Below are positions 36,574-45,703 of a stretch of 64,000 nt of DNA, piece after piece. The stretch's first letter is position 1; each line of letters opens with the position of its first letter. This DNA is from Nocardioides sediminis (GTDB taxonomy: Bacteria; Actinomycetota; Actinomycetes; Propionibacteriales; Nocardioidaceae): contig NZ_PZYZ01000002.1 in the NCBI RefSeq assembly GCF_003047295.1, positions 62,001 through 126,000 on the forward strand, in the 5' to 3' direction. The notes beneath the pieces were generated by a model. It ran no database searches. It saw only the letters and a program-made list of their open reading frames with translations, and was not told where the DNA came from. Position numbers and translations under genes: made by a program.

Positions 36574-37392
36574 ATGAAGCCGGTCGACCTGCACCACGGA
36601 GCCGCCACCGACGTCGGGCACGTCCGGACCGTCAACGAGGACTCGTTCCTGGTCGCGCCGCCGGTCTTCGTCGTCGCCGACGGGATGGGCGGCCACGCCG
36701 GCGGCGACGTCGCCAGCCGCATCGTCGTCGAGGAGTTCGCCCGGCTCGTCGAGCGCGGCTACGACCCGCGGCGCGGCGCCGAGCACGTCTCGGACACCAT
36801 CGCCCGCGCGCAGGCCCGGATCGTCGAGTACGGCGAGGGCCAGCGCGCCGAGCACCCGCGCTGGCACGCAGGCACCACCGCGGTGGTGGCCGTCCTCGTC
36901 GACGACGCGGGCACCACCAAGTGGCTGCTGGCCAACCTCGGCGACTCCCGCATCTACCGCTTCGACGACGGCCGCCTCGACCAGGTGAGCGTCGACCACT
37001 CGGTGGTCCAGGAGCTCGTCGACGCGGGCAGCATCACCGCCGAGGAGGCCGCGGTCCACCCCGAGCGGCACGTGATCACCCGGGCCCTCGGCAGCCCCGA
37101 GGGCGTCCGGCCCGACTTCTTCCTGCTGCCGCTGTCCGCGGCCGAGCGGCTGCTGCTGTGCAGCGACGGCATCTCCGGGATGATCCCCGACTCCGAGATC
37201 GCCGCGATCCTCGACGCGGTCCACGACCCGCGCGACGCGGCGGACGCACTCGTGCGCGCGGCCCTCGACGCCGGCGGCCGCGACAACGCCACCGCCGTCG
37301 TCATCGATGTGGTGGGATTGGTGCACGACGACTCGTACGACTCCGAGCGCCAGCTCGCGAGTCTCGAAGACAAGTTGGGGGCCCGTCCGTGA
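36574..37392 (+). CDS. PP2C-family Ser/Thr protein phosphatase
   Basis: A 272-residue cytoplasmic phosphatase that reverses Ser/Thr kinase signalling. The conserved metal-site motifs are in order: VNEDSF, VADGMGGHAGGD, NLGDSRIYR, LCSDGISGM and GRDNATAVVID. No transmembrane helix is seen, unlike mycobacterial PstP. Its stop overlaps the GTG of the first FHA gene, and a second FHA gene follows, so the three form an operon in which FHA domains would read phosphothreonine marks that this enzyme erases. No kinase is in the window. Confidence 0.93.
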   Translation: MKPVDLHHGAATDVGHVRTVNEDSFLVAPPVFVVADGMGGHAGGDVASRIVVEEFARLVERGYDPRRGAEHVSDTIARAQARIVEYGEGQRAEHPRWHAGTTAVVAVLVDDAGTTKWLLANLGDSRIYRFDDGRLDQVSVDHSVVQELVDAGSITAEEAAVHPERHVITRALGSPEGVRPDFFLLPLSAAERLLLCSDGISGMIPDSEIAAILDAVHDPRDAADALVRAALDAGGRDNATAVVIDVVGLVHDDSYDSERQLASLEDKLGARP

Positions 37393-38621
37393 GTGAGTCC
37401 ACTGGTCATCCTCGGCAGCTGTCGACCGGGAGCTGGTACGCCGTCCTCGGCCACCGGGTCACCCTGCTGCTCCCCGGCGAGGAGCGGGCGCGCGTGGCCG
37501 GCCTCTGGGAGCTCGTCGACGGCGGCGCCGACTTCGACGAGGTGCTCGACGGACTGCTCGCCGGCGGGATCCGCGCGCTCGGCGGGTTCGTGCTCGTCGG
37601 CCACGGCGAGGGCACCCGCGCACTCGTCCGGGGAGGCGTGACGCTCACCCTGGCCACCGCCGACGGCGACGCGGTCGTCTCCGGCGACGGCGAGGGCATG
37701 TGGGCCGACCGGACCCTCCACGGCGTCACCGGCGGCGCGGTCGTCCTCGAGGGCGGCGGTCCCGCCGACCAGGTGCTGGTCTCCGGCATCGCGCGGGTCG
37801 GCTCCCTGTCCTTCGGGGACTCGGCCGGCGTCGACGGTGCCGGCGCGGTGACCCCGCCTGCCGATTCCCACGCTCCTCAGGAGGAGCCGGACCGGGCGGA
37901 GGAGTCCCGGCCCGTCGCCGAGCCGGTGGCACAGGCGCCCGAGCCCGAGCAGGCCGAGCCGAGCGAGCCGGTCGCGCCGTACGAGCCGGTCGCGGACGTC
38001 GTACCCATCGAGGCGGCGACCTCGGAGCCCACGACGGGAGCGCCCGAGACGGGCGAGCCCCTCACCTTCGGCGCCCCCACCGACGAGGACCCGACCCCGA
38101 CCGGCGAGCAGCCGGCGATCGCGGAACCGCTCGCCGACGGCCACGCCGTCCTCGACGTCCATGACGGCAGGGACGACCACGACGGCCACACCACGGTCGG
38201 CCCGCCCGCGGACTCGTTCGTCCGCCCGGGCATCCCCGGCCAGGAGCTGGCCCCGCCGGTGGTCTCCCGGCCGGTCGCCAAGCTCGTGCTGTCCACCGGC
38301 GAGGTCGTGGAGGTCGACCGCACGATCGTCGTGGGCCGGGCTCCCGAGGCCCGCCGCTTCGCGTCGAGCGACCAGCCGCGCCTGGTCACCGTCGCGAGCC
38401 CCCAGCACGAGATCTCCTCGACCCACCTGGAGATCCGCCCGGGGGCCGGGGCCGACCACGGCAGCGCCGTCGTCACCGACCTGGGGTCGACCAACGGCAC
38501 GGTGCTCGTCCAGCCGGGGCTCCCGCCCGAGGACCTCCAGGCCGGCATCGCCGTGTCGCTGATCCCCGGCGCGATCCTCGACCTCGGCGACGGCGTCACC
38601 ATCCAGACCACCAACCCCTGA
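37389..38621 (+). CDS. FHA-domain protein with long acidic linker
   Basis: A 410-residue protein. The N-terminal ~140 residues are a conserved beta-rich domain of unknown role (WYAVLGHRVTLLLPG onward). Residues about 155-290 are a low-complexity linker rich in Pro, Glu and Ala. The C-terminal 110 residues form an FHA phosphothreonine-binding domain (VVGRAPEARR, SSTHLEIR, DLGSTNGTVL). The GTG overlaps the phosphatase stop. The layout suits a scaffold that docks phosphorylated partners. Confidence 0.85.
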   Translation: MSESTGHPRQLSTGSWYAVLGHRVTLLLPGEERARVAGLWELVDGGADFDEVLDGLLAGGIRALGGFVLVGHGEGTRALVRGGVTLTLATADGDAVVSGDGEGMWADRTLHGVTGGAVVLEGGGPADQVLVSGIARVGSLSFGDSAGVDGAGAVTPPADSHAPQEEPDRAEESRPVAEPVAQAPEPEQAEPSEPVAPYEPVADVVPIEAATSEPTTGAPETGEPLTFGAPTDEDPTPTGEQPAIAEPLADGHAVLDVHDGRDDHDGHTTVGPPADSFVRPGIPGQELAPPVVSRPVAKLVLSTGEVVEVDRTIVVGRAPEARRFASSDQPRLVTVASPQHEISSTHLEIRPGAGADHGSAVVTDLGSTNGTVLVQPGLPPEDLQAGIAVSLIPGAILDLGDGVTIQTTNP

Positions 38622-38634
38622 CGCAGGACCGCAC

Positions 38635-39864
38635 GTGACGCAGCAGCAGACCGAGGCCCCGGCCACCACCTACCCGATCGCCGGGCTGGAGCGACGGTTC
38701 TACGCCTTCGCGACAGACCGCCTCCTCACCTGGGGTGTCTACGTCCTGGTGGGCGTCGGCTCCTGGCTGGTGCTGGGTGACCGACCCTGGGCCGTCGTCG
38801 GCATCGTCGCGGGCGCGATGGTCCTGGGCTGGCTGGTCCTGGCCGTGATGACCGGGGTGTCGGGCAGCACGCCGGGCAAGTCCGCCGTCGGCCTGCGGGT
38901 CGTGCACCACGGCACCGGTACGCCGATCGGCGTAGGACCCGCGCTGGTCCGCTCCCTGGTGGTCGCGGCCGCCTCACTGCCCACGTTCGGGATCGGCCTG
39001 GCGACGCTCGCGTGGACCGCCGTGGAGGACCGCGGCCGGCAGCGCCGCGGCTGGCACGACCACCTTGCCTCGTCGGTCGTCGTGGACGTCCGGCCGGTCG
39101 AGGTGGTCGCCGAGTCCGTCGACGAGAGCCCGCGGCACGTCGTCAACCTGACCGCCATGCGGCTGGTCCCCGCTCCCGCTGTCGAGACCCCGGTCTTCCA
39201 GGCGCCGCCGCCCATGACGCGGCCGGCACCCGAGTCCCGCCCCGCCCCGACCCACGCGCCGGCTCCGACACCCGCCCCGGCACCCGCCCCGGCGGCCCGC
39301 CGGGCGCACCCGGCGCCGGGCGGCACGGCCGAGGCCCCCGCGACGCCCCGGCCCGCGACCCCACAGCTCCCGGCCACCCCGGCAGTGGCGCACCACCAGC
39401 AGCAGCCCCCCTCGGCCCCCGCACCCCAGCAGCCGGTCATCCACCGCCCGCCGGTCGACGACCCGGGGCGGACCGTCGTCCGTCCCCGGCCCGGAGCGGC
39501 GGCCGGACCGGGACCGAGCACGCACACCGGGCCGCGATGGCGGGTGCGGTTCGACGACGGCCAGACCTTCGTCGTCGAGGGCATGGTGCTCGTCGGTCGG
39601 CGACCCGAGCCGCGCGCCGGCGAGGCGGTGTGGCACCTGGTCCCGCTCACCTCGGCCGACATGTCGGTGTCCAAGACGCACGCCCAGTTCGCCCCGGCCC
39701 CCGACGGGGCGCTCGTGGTGATGGACCGCGGCTCGACCAACGGCTCCACGCTCACCCGTCAGGGCGTCGCCCGGCAGCTCTCGCCGGGGAAGCCCGCCAC
39801 GCTGGTCGACGGCGACACGGTCACCTTCGGGGACCGGTCGATGGAGGTGCGCCGGGAGGCGTGA
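38635..39864 (+). CDS. RDD membrane protein with C-terminal FHA domain
   Basis: A 409-residue protein joining an RDD membrane domain (residues about 15-140, three to four hydrophobic segments) to a proline-rich linker (about 180-300) and a C-terminal FHA domain (VLVGRRPEPR, SVSKTHAQF, DRGSTNGSTL). It would tether phosphothreonine recognition to the cytoplasmic membrane. It starts 13 bases after the preceding FHA gene. Substrate or transport activity of the RDD part is unknown. Confidence 0.87.
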   Translation: MTQQQTEAPATTYPIAGLERRFYAFATDRLLTWGVYVLVGVGSWLVLGDRPWAVVGIVAGAMVLGWLVLAVMTGVSGSTPGKSAVGLRVVHHGTGTPIGVGPALVRSLVVAAASLPTFGIGLATLAWTAVEDRGRQRRGWHDHLASSVVVDVRPVEVVAESVDESPRHVVNLTAMRLVPAPAVETPVFQAPPPMTRPAPESRPAPTHAPAPTPAPAPAPAARRAHPAPGGTAEAPATPRPATPQLPATPAVAHHQQQPPSAPAPQQPVIHRPPVDDPGRTVVRPRPGAAAGPGPSTHTGPRWRVRFDDGQTFVVEGMVLVGRRPEPRAGEAVWHLVPLTSADMSVSKTHAQFAPAPDGALVVMDRGSTNGSTLTRQGVARQLSPGKPATLVDGDTVTFGDRSMEVRREA

Positions 39865-39872
39865 CCCGGCTT

Positions 39873-39888
39873 AGCCCGGGGTCGGGCT
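39873..39888 (+). terminator. Short hairpin between convergent RDD-FHA and subtilase genes
   Basis: AGCCCG-GGGT-CGGGCT, six base pairs, in the 23-base gap between two convergent stops. It could act weakly on both sides; there is no T-tract. Confidence 0.3.
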
Positions 39889-42080
39889 CAGCGGGTGATG
39901 GCCACCGGCACCCGGGTCACCGACCCGCGTGCGCCCCGCCACCGGATCCAGCCGTCGTCCACGTGGCCCGGGGTGGAGGGACCGGTGACGGTGATGCGGA
40001 ACGTCGCCGTCTCGCCCGGGCTCAGGCGCGCCGCCAGCGGGGTGACCCGCACCCGGTGGCGGGTGAAGCCGATCGCCTGCGCGGAGAAGTACTCCGCTCG
40101 CGAGCCGAGGTTGGTCACGCGGCGGGTGACCGACCCGGTGGCGCGCACCAGGACCGAGGACTGGTTGAGGTCGCCCCAGGAGCCGGACTCGAGGACCTCG
40201 CGGTAGCGCGGCGTACGCACCACCAGCGCGAGCCGCGCACCGCGCACGTCGGCGCCGGCGCGGCCGCCGCCCTGGCGCAGCACCGACTCCGTGCCGAGGG
40301 GGACCGCGGTGGTCGCGAGCACCGAGCGCACCACGGGCGCCCGCCAGTCGTGGCGCGAGCGCAGCAGCGCGGCGGCACCGGCCACCCGGGCCGCGGCCGC
40401 CGAGGTGCCACCGAACATCGCCCAGCCCCGCTGGTCGGGGACGGCCCCGAGGACGCCGTCGCCCACCGCGACGACGTCGGGCTTGATCACGCTGGACCGC
40501 GGGTCGCCCGAGGGGGACCAGGCCGCGGTGCGCCCGGCGACGGGTGAGGGGGCGACGCCCGACATCCGGATCGAGGTGCGGTCGTGGCTGCGCACCCACC
40601 GCGTGAGGCGCTGCGCGTCCGGCGCGCTGAGCTGGACCGTGGGGACGGCGTGGAAGTCGTCGACGACCGGGCCCGGTCGCACGTTGCCGAGCACCATGGC
40701 CACGCCGTCGGCCAGGGCCACGGCCTCGGACTTGTCGATGCGGCCGATGCCGCCGCGCTCGCAGTAGACGGCGCGGCCCGCGGTGGCGGCGGCGTCCAAG
40801 GACCCGGGACGGCACTGCGCGGCGTGGCGGCGGGTGGCGCCAGGGGCGGCCGCGTCGGCGCCCAGGACCAGGCGCGTGGGCGGTGACGTGCGGCGCGAGC
40901 GGCTCGCGCCGGTCAGTGTCGGGCCGCCGACCACGGAGACCCGGCCCTGCCAGACGCTGCCCAGCGAGGCGCCGACGGTGGTGACCCACGGGCTGCCGTG
41001 GGCGGCGTACTCCTCGCGACCGTCGTTGCCGGCGGCCGCCACGACCACGATGTCGGCCTCCGCGGCGCCCAGCAGGGCGCGCTCGACGGTGTCGGTGCCG
41101 GGCGGACCGGCGACGGCGAGGTCGAGCACGTCGACGCCGTCGGCGGTCGCCCGGTCGATGGCGCTGACCAGGTCGGCGGTGGCGCAGCCGTCGTCGCGGG
41201 GGTCGGGGGCGCCCCAGCAGGCCTTGTAGGGGGCGATCCGGGCCTGCGGTGCGATGCCACCGAACTCGCCGATGGTGCGGCCCCGCATGCGCACGCTCAC
41301 CCCGGCGTTGCCGGCGGCGACGGAGGCCACCTGCGTGCCGTGGCCGACCGCGTCGCGGGGGGAGAGGTGCTCCGAGGAGCGGATCCGCTCGGGACCGAAA
41401 CCGGCGACCCACCAGCCGGAGGCGACGACCTTGCGGTTGCAGGTCGTGGCCGGCCAGTCCTCCCCGACCTCGCACGACCCGGCGAAGTCCTTCGGGCCGC
41501 GACCGAGACCGGGGACACCGGCGAAGAGGGGCGACTCGGGCGCGAGCCCGGAGTCGACGAGCCCGATCACCACCCCGGCACCTCCGGTGGCCCGAGGCTG
41601 CCGGACCTGCGCGGACGACGGCACCGGCGTGCGCCGGGCGGACATGGGCCGCACCGAGTTGGCCTCGACCGACGCCACCTCGGGGTCGGACTCCACGACC
41701 GCCACCTGCTCGGGCGTGAGCTCGACGGCGAAGCCGTTGAGGGCGGTGGTCCAGCGGTAGGTCGTCGTCGGGTTGCCCACCTTGGCCAGCACGGCGTCCT
41801 GGCGGGCGAGGAGCTCGCCCGGACCGGTGTCACCGCCCGACGTGCCCGGACCGGTCAGCGTGATGAGCTGCAGGGCCGGGACGCCCCCACCCTCCGCGCT
41901 CGCGGCGCCGCCGAGGGCGGTCGAGGCGAGGCCGGCGGCCACGCTCGCGAGCACGGCGAGGACCGCGGTGCGGCGCGGGCGTCCGCGGGGCGCTCGGGTG
42001 CGAGGCGCTCGGGTGCGAGGGTGGAGGAGCACGGCGGGGTCCGGATCATGGTCGTGGTCGGTGGAGCAGCAGTGCCCCAT
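39888..42080 (-). CDS. Secreted S8-family subtilisin-like protease
   Basis: A 730-residue exported serine protease. A long N-terminal region with an HPRTRAPRTRAPRGRPRR basic stretch leads to a hydrophobic signal core and an ALGGAASA cleavage-like site. An inhibitor-type propeptide follows (about 85-150). The catalytic Asp is in GLVDSGL, the His in GHGTQVASVAAG, the oxyanion Asn in AAAGNDG, and the Ser in GTSAAAARVAG. A protease-associated-like insertion (about 380-480) sits between Asn and Ser, and a beta-rich domain ends the protein, as in large subtilases. The first start is uncertain because no ribosome-binding site is seen. Confidence 0.88.
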   Translation of the reverse strand: MGHCCSTDHDHDPDPAVLLHPRTRAPRTRAPRGRPRRTAVLAVLASVAAGLASTALGGAASAEGGGVPALQLITLTGPGTSGGDTGPGELLARQDAVLAKVGNPTTTYRWTTALNGFAVELTPEQVAVVESDPEVASVEANSVRPMSARRTPVPSSAQVRQPRATGGAGVVIGLVDSGLAPESPLFAGVPGLGRGPKDFAGSCEVGEDWPATTCNRKVVASGWWVAGFGPERIRSSEHLSPRDAVGHGTQVASVAAGNAGVSVRMRGRTIGEFGGIAPQARIAPYKACWGAPDPRDDGCATADLVSAIDRATADGVDVLDLAVAGPPGTDTVERALLGAAEADIVVVAAAGNDGREEYAAHGSPWVTTVGASLGSVWQGRVSVVGGPTLTGASRSRRTSPPTRLVLGADAAAPGATRRHAAQCRPGSLDAAATAGRAVYCERGGIGRIDKSEAVALADGVAMVLGNVRPGPVVDDFHAVPTVQLSAPDAQRLTRWVRSHDRTSIRMSGVAPSPVAGRTAAWSPSGDPRSSVIKPDVVAVGDGVLGAVPDQRGWAMFGGTSAAAARVAGAAALLRSRHDWRAPVVRSVLATTAVPLGTESVLRQGGGRAGADVRGARLALVVRTPRYREVLESGSWGDLNQSSVLVRATGSVTRRVTNLGSRAEYFSAQAIGFTRHRVRVTPLAARLSPGETATFRITVTGPSTPGHVDDGWIRWRGARGSVTRVPVAITR

Positions 42081-42164
42081 GGTGACGCGAGCGGCCCATC
42101 GTGTCAGGCAGTTCGGGACGTTTCAATGCGGAGACCGTCGCGCTGTGGACGGGGAACGGCGCCG

Positions 42165-42170
42165 TACGCT
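42165..42170 (+). promoter_or_regulatory. -10 box (TACGCT) of the HAD-LarE fusion gene
   Basis: TACGCT ends six bases before ATG 42177. Nothing similar, and no ribosome-binding site, precedes the internal GTG at 42789, so only one start for the whole frame is supported. Confidence 0.5.
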
Positions 42171-42176
42171 GGCGAC

Positions 42177-43628
42177 ATGACGTCCTCGCCCCCCGAGCTC
42201 GTGGTGGGCTTCGACCTCGACATGACCCTCATCGACACCGTCCCGGGCTTCGCGGCGACCCTGTCGGCCCTGGCGGGCGAGCTCGGCGTCGACCTGCCGA
42301 TCGAGGAGATGACCGAGCGCCTAGGTCCTCCGCTCGACCACCTGCTGTCCCCCCACCTGGCGGAGGAGGCGGTCGCCCCGGCGATCGCCCGCTTCCGCGA
42401 GCTGTACGTCGACCACTCGATCCTGCCCGTCCCCGCGTTCGCCGGCGCGCACGAGTCCCTCGCCGCCGTACGCCGCCACCGCGGCCGGACCCTGCTGGTC
42501 ACCGGCAAGTTCACCGCCAACGCCCACCGCCACGTCGACCACCTCGCGCTCGACGTCGACCTCGTCGCCGGCGAGGTGTGGGGCGTGGGCAAGGCCGCCG
42601 TGCTGCGCGAACAGGGTGCCTCGGTCTACGTCGGCGACCACGTGCACGACGTCGAGGGCGCACTGGCGGCGGGCGCGACGAGCGTCTCGGTGCTCACCGG
42701 TGGCTGCACGCGCGAGGAGCTCGTCGAGGCCGGCACCCACGTGGTGCTGGACTCGCTCGAGGACTTCCCGGCGTGGCTCGACGACCACGTGCTCGACCTG
42801 CGGCTGGCGGCGCTCGAGGCGAGGCTGCGCGAGCTCGGCTCCGTGGTCGTCGCCTTCAGCGGCGGCGCCGACAGCGCGCTGCTCCTCGCCGCGGCGGTGC
42901 GGACGCTGGGGACCGAGCGGGTCCTGGCCGCCACGGGCTACTCCGACTCGCTGCCGGCGGTCGAGCGCGACCCCGGCCGGGCCTTCGTCGAGTCGCTGGG
43001 CGTCCGGCTGCTCACCCCGCGGACCCACGAGATGGAGCGCGAGGGCTACCGCGCCAACTCCGGCGAGCGCTGCTACTTCTGCAAGGCGGAGCTGGTCGAG
43101 ACGCTCCGCCCCCTGGCCGACGAGCACGGCATCGCGCACGTCGCCACCGGCACCAACGCCGACGACGCGGTGGCGGGCTTCCGGCCCGGCATCCGGGCCG
43201 CCGCCGAGCGGGGCGCGGTGACGCCGCTGCTCGACGCCGGCCTCAGCAAGGACGACGTACGCCGTGCCTCGCGTCGTTGGGGCCTGCCCACGTGGGACAA
43301 GCCGGCCGCCGCCTGCCTCTCCTCCCGCGTGGCCTACGGCGTCGAGGTGACCCCCCACCGGCTGGCGCGGGTGGAGCGAGCGGAGGCCGCGGTGCGCTCG
43401 GCGCTGGCCACCGCCGGCCTGGAGAGCCGTGACCTGCGGGTGCGCGACCTGGGGGAGCGGGCGAGCATCGAGCTCGATGCCGCGCTCGTCCGGGACCACC
43501 TGTCCGACGACTCGCCGGCGCGGGCCGCGGTGGTGGACGCGGTGCGGGGCGCCGGCTTCGCCCACGTGGACGTGGACCCGCGGGGGTTCCGGTCCGGGTC
43601 GCTCAACGAGGCGCTGGCCGCGGAATAG
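42177..43628 (+). CDS. larE: Fusion of a HAD-superfamily phosphatase with a LarE-type sulfur transferase
   Basis: One uninterrupted 483-residue frame. Residues 1-204 are a phosphoglycolate-phosphatase-like HAD hydrolase: DLDMTLID with D13 and D15, VTGKF near 108-112, and GDHVHDVEGA with D154 and D158. Residues about 206-483 are LarE, the PP-loop ATPase that adds sulfur to the nickel-pincer cofactor precursor: SGGADS at 228-233, then RCYFCK (C299, C302) and ACLSSR (C380). Three cysteines suggest the cluster-bearing type instead of the single sacrificial-cysteine type. No larB or larC is in the window. A phosphatase fused to LarE hints at coupled handling of the phosphorylated cofactor, an inference. 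Confidence 0.88.
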   Translation: MTSSPPELVVGFDLDMTLIDTVPGFAATLSALAGELGVDLPIEEMTERLGPPLDHLLSPHLAEEAVAPAIARFRELYVDHSILPVPAFAGAHESLAAVRRHRGRTLLVTGKFTANAHRHVDHLALDVDLVAGEVWGVGKAAVLREQGASVYVGDHVHDVEGALAAGATSVSVLTGGCTREELVEAGTHVVLDSLEDFPAWLDDHVLDLRLAALEARLRELGSVVVAFSGGADSALLLAAAVRTLGTERVLAATGYSDSLPAVERDPGRAFVESLGVRLLTPRTHEMEREGYRANSGERCYFCKAELVETLRPLADEHGIAHVATGTNADDAVAGFRPGIRAAAERGAVTPLLDAGLSKDDVRRASRRWGLPTWDKPAAACLSSRVAYGVEVTPHRLARVERAEAAVRSALATAGLESRDLRVRDLGERASIELDAALVRDHLSDDSPARAAVVDAVRGAGFAHVDVDPRGFRSGSLNEALAAE

Positions 43629-43751
43629 GGGTATCCGTTGGCGGGTTGTCCGTGCGCACACATAGTCTTTGCGCGCTCGGGCCCCCTGCCCCTGCGGCAG
43701 GTCGACGGCCTGCTCCCACGAAGACACCGCACGAATGAAGAGGTCGAGACC
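43629..43751 (+). promoter_or_regulatory. Upstream region of the cold-shock gene, probable long 5' leader
   Basis: This 123-base gap holds a possible promoter (TTGGCG 43638-43643, 19 bases, TAGTCT 43663-43668) and a hairpin CCTGCC-CCTGC-GGCAGG at 43685-43701. If the promoter is right the mRNA leader is about 80 bases, in keeping with cold-shock transcripts that are controlled by leader structure. Confidence 0.4.
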
Positions 43752-44147
43752 GTGCCCAGTGGCAAGGTGAAGTGGTTCGACGCCGACAAGGGCTTCGGGT
43801 TCCTCTCCCAGGACGGGGGACCGGACGTCTACGTGCACGCCGACGCGCTGCCGCAGGGCGTCTCGACCCTCAAGGCCGGCACGCGCGTCGAGTTCGGCAT
43901 CGCCCAGGGGCGCCGCGGCGAGCAGGCCCTCCAGGTCCGCGTGCTCGACGCGCCGGCCTCGGTCAGCCGCAACCAGCGCAGCGCCCAGCGCAAGGACCCC
44001 GAGGTCATGGTCGGCATCGTCGAGGACCTGATCCGGCTGCTCGACGGCGTCGGCGAGACCTACCGCCACGGCCGCCACCCCGAGGCCAAGACCGCGCGTC
44101 CCACCGCCAAGCTGCTGCGGGCGCTGGCCGACGAGCTCGAGCTCTAG
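43752..44147 (+). CDS. Cold-shock domain protein with C-terminal extension
   Basis: A 131-residue RNA/DNA-binding protein. Residues 1-67 form the cold-shock domain (GKVKWFDADKGFGFL with RNP1 KGFGFL, and VYVHADAL for RNP2). Residues 68-131 are an extra helical segment found in actinobacterial CspB-like proteins (VGIVEDLIRLLDG onward). The GTG lies after an acid-rich stretch with GAGAC. The TAG stop is embedded in CTAG, which also supplies the stop of the convergent MFS gene. Confidence 0.9.
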   Translation: MPSGKVKWFDADKGFGFLSQDGGPDVYVHADALPQGVSTLKAGTRVEFGIAQGRRGEQALQVRVLDAPASVSRNQRSAQRKDPEVMVGIVEDLIRLLDGVGETYRHGRHPEAKTARPTAKLLRALADELEL

Positions 44148-45571
44148 TCCGGCGCCCGGTCAGCGCGCCCCCGTGCCATGGTCGCCGGGGCCTCCCGGGC
44201 CGGGCGGGTGACGAGCACGTAGACGCCCCACGCCACCAGGACGCCGCAGGCGATCCCGAGGCCGAGGTGCGGCATCAGCGGCATCGCGATCCCGACGAAG
44301 CCGCCGATCACCCACGCCAGCTGCAGGGTGGTGTCGGAGCGCGCGAAGGCGCTGGCCTGGATCCGCTCGGGGACGTCGCGCTGGATGGTGGAGTCCAGCG
44401 ACAGCTTGGCCAGCGACTGGGCCAGCCCCGCGGTGAGGCCGAGGACCGCCAGGGGGAGCAGGCCGTAGAACAGCGCGGCCACCAGGACGGCGACGACGTC
44501 GGCCACCAGGGCCAGCACCACGGTGAGGGCCGGGTCGAGGCGTCGCAGCAGGGAGCCGAGCGCGATCCCGAGCGTGTTGCCGAGGCCGGCCGCCCCGATG
44601 ACCAGGCCCAGCAGCGCCTCGGGCCGCCAGTCGCTGATCGGGTTGTCGCGGAGCAGGAACGCCATGAACATGATGAGGAACCCACTCAGCCAGCGCGGCC
44701 CGCAGTTGGCCTTGAGGGCGAACGCCACGGCGGCAGGCACCCGGCGTCGGGCCGGCGTCGTCCGGGGGCCGGCGCTCGGCCCCGGCATGAGCGCGAGCTG
44801 TTCCTCGCCGATGCTGGAGTCGACCCGTTCGGGGAGCCGGATCGCCAGGACCGTGGCGACCACGAAGAGCACGAACGCGTAGCGCAGCGACCACTCCGAC
44901 CCGGCCGTGGAGGCCAGCACCGCGACCGGCGCCGAGACGGTCGCGCCGACCACCCCCGCGAGCGAGACGCGGGCGTTGGCCTTGACCAGGGTGAGGGCGG
45001 GCGGCAGCAGGCGGGGGACCGCGGCGGCCCGCGTCACGCCGTACGCCTTGGACGCGATCAGCACGCCGAGCGCGGCGGGGAACAGCCACTGGGAGTCCGT
45101 GACGACCGCCGTCGCCAGCACCCAGCACAAGAACGCGCGGGTCGCCATCGTCGAGCCGATGGCCCAGCGGCGCCCGTGGCTGAACCGGTCGAGGAACGGG
45201 CCGATCAGGGGCGCGACGATGGCGAAGGGCAGCATCGTGAGGCCGAGGAAGAGCGCGACCTGGCTGCGCGCCTCGCCCGTTGGGACCTGGAAGAACAGCG
45301 TGCCGGCCAGCGAGATCGCGACGGCGGCGTCGCCCGCGGCGTTGAAGGCGTGGAGCCCGATGAGGCGGGAGAGGCCGGAGTCGCCCGCGCCCTCCGCGCG
45401 CGCCGCGCGCCGCGCCTGCTCCACCGTCCAGCGGCTCGCCCGGCCCGTGGCCCGGCCCGCGCCGGCCATCCCTCGGCCCACGCCGCCGCCCGCCGCGCGC
45501 ACCCCGCGACCGGCGCTGCCCAGGCGCGCCCGACCGGTCCTGTCGCTGCGCTGGTCGTGGTCGGCGGTCAT
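44144..45571 (-). CDS. MFS transporter (efflux type)
   Basis: A 475-residue membrane protein with about twelve hydrophobic segments. The first 70 residues are a hydrophilic, Gly/Arg-rich tail (AAGGGVGRGMAGAGR), unusual for MFS proteins. The typical loop FLDRFSHGRRWAIG lies between helices 2 and 3. No substrate can be deduced. GGGGAC precedes ATG 45571, and a CAGGAT hexamer is six bases upstream. It is divergent from the DUF3027 gene. Confidence 0.85.
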   Translation of the reverse strand: MTADHDQRSDRTGRARLGSAGRGVRAAGGGVGRGMAGAGRATGRASRWTVEQARRAARAEGAGDSGLSRLIGLHAFNAAGDAAVAISLAGTLFFQVPTGEARSQVALFLGLTMLPFAIVAPLIGPFLDRFSHGRRWAIGSTMATRAFLCWVLATAVVTDSQWLFPAALGVLIASKAYGVTRAAAVPRLLPPALTLVKANARVSLAGVVGATVSAPVAVLASTAGSEWSLRYAFVLFVVATVLAIRLPERVDSSIGEEQLALMPGPSAGPRTTPARRRVPAAVAFALKANCGPRWLSGFLIMFMAFLLRDNPISDWRPEALLGLVIGAAGLGNTLGIALGSLLRRLDPALTVVLALVADVVAVLVAALFYGLLPLAVLGLTAGLAQSLAKLSLDSTIQRDVPERIQASAFARSDTTLQLAWVIGGFVGIAMPLMPHLGLGIACGVLVAWGVYVLVTRPAREAPATMARGRADRAPD

Positions 45572-45703
45572 GTCCCCATCCTGCCGTGTGGCATGGGCCA
45601 ATCCTGCCCTGCAGGTGCTCCACGGGTGCGCAGCAGGACCCCGACGGACCCCGATGGGCCGGTCGACCTGACAGGAGCCACGGGGGTTTGTCATGATGCG
45701 CCG

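Noticed and set aside
42789..43628. Separate larE gene starting at the internal GTG
   Set aside because: No ribosome-binding site or -10 hexamer precedes this GTG and the frame is open throughout from the HAD part.
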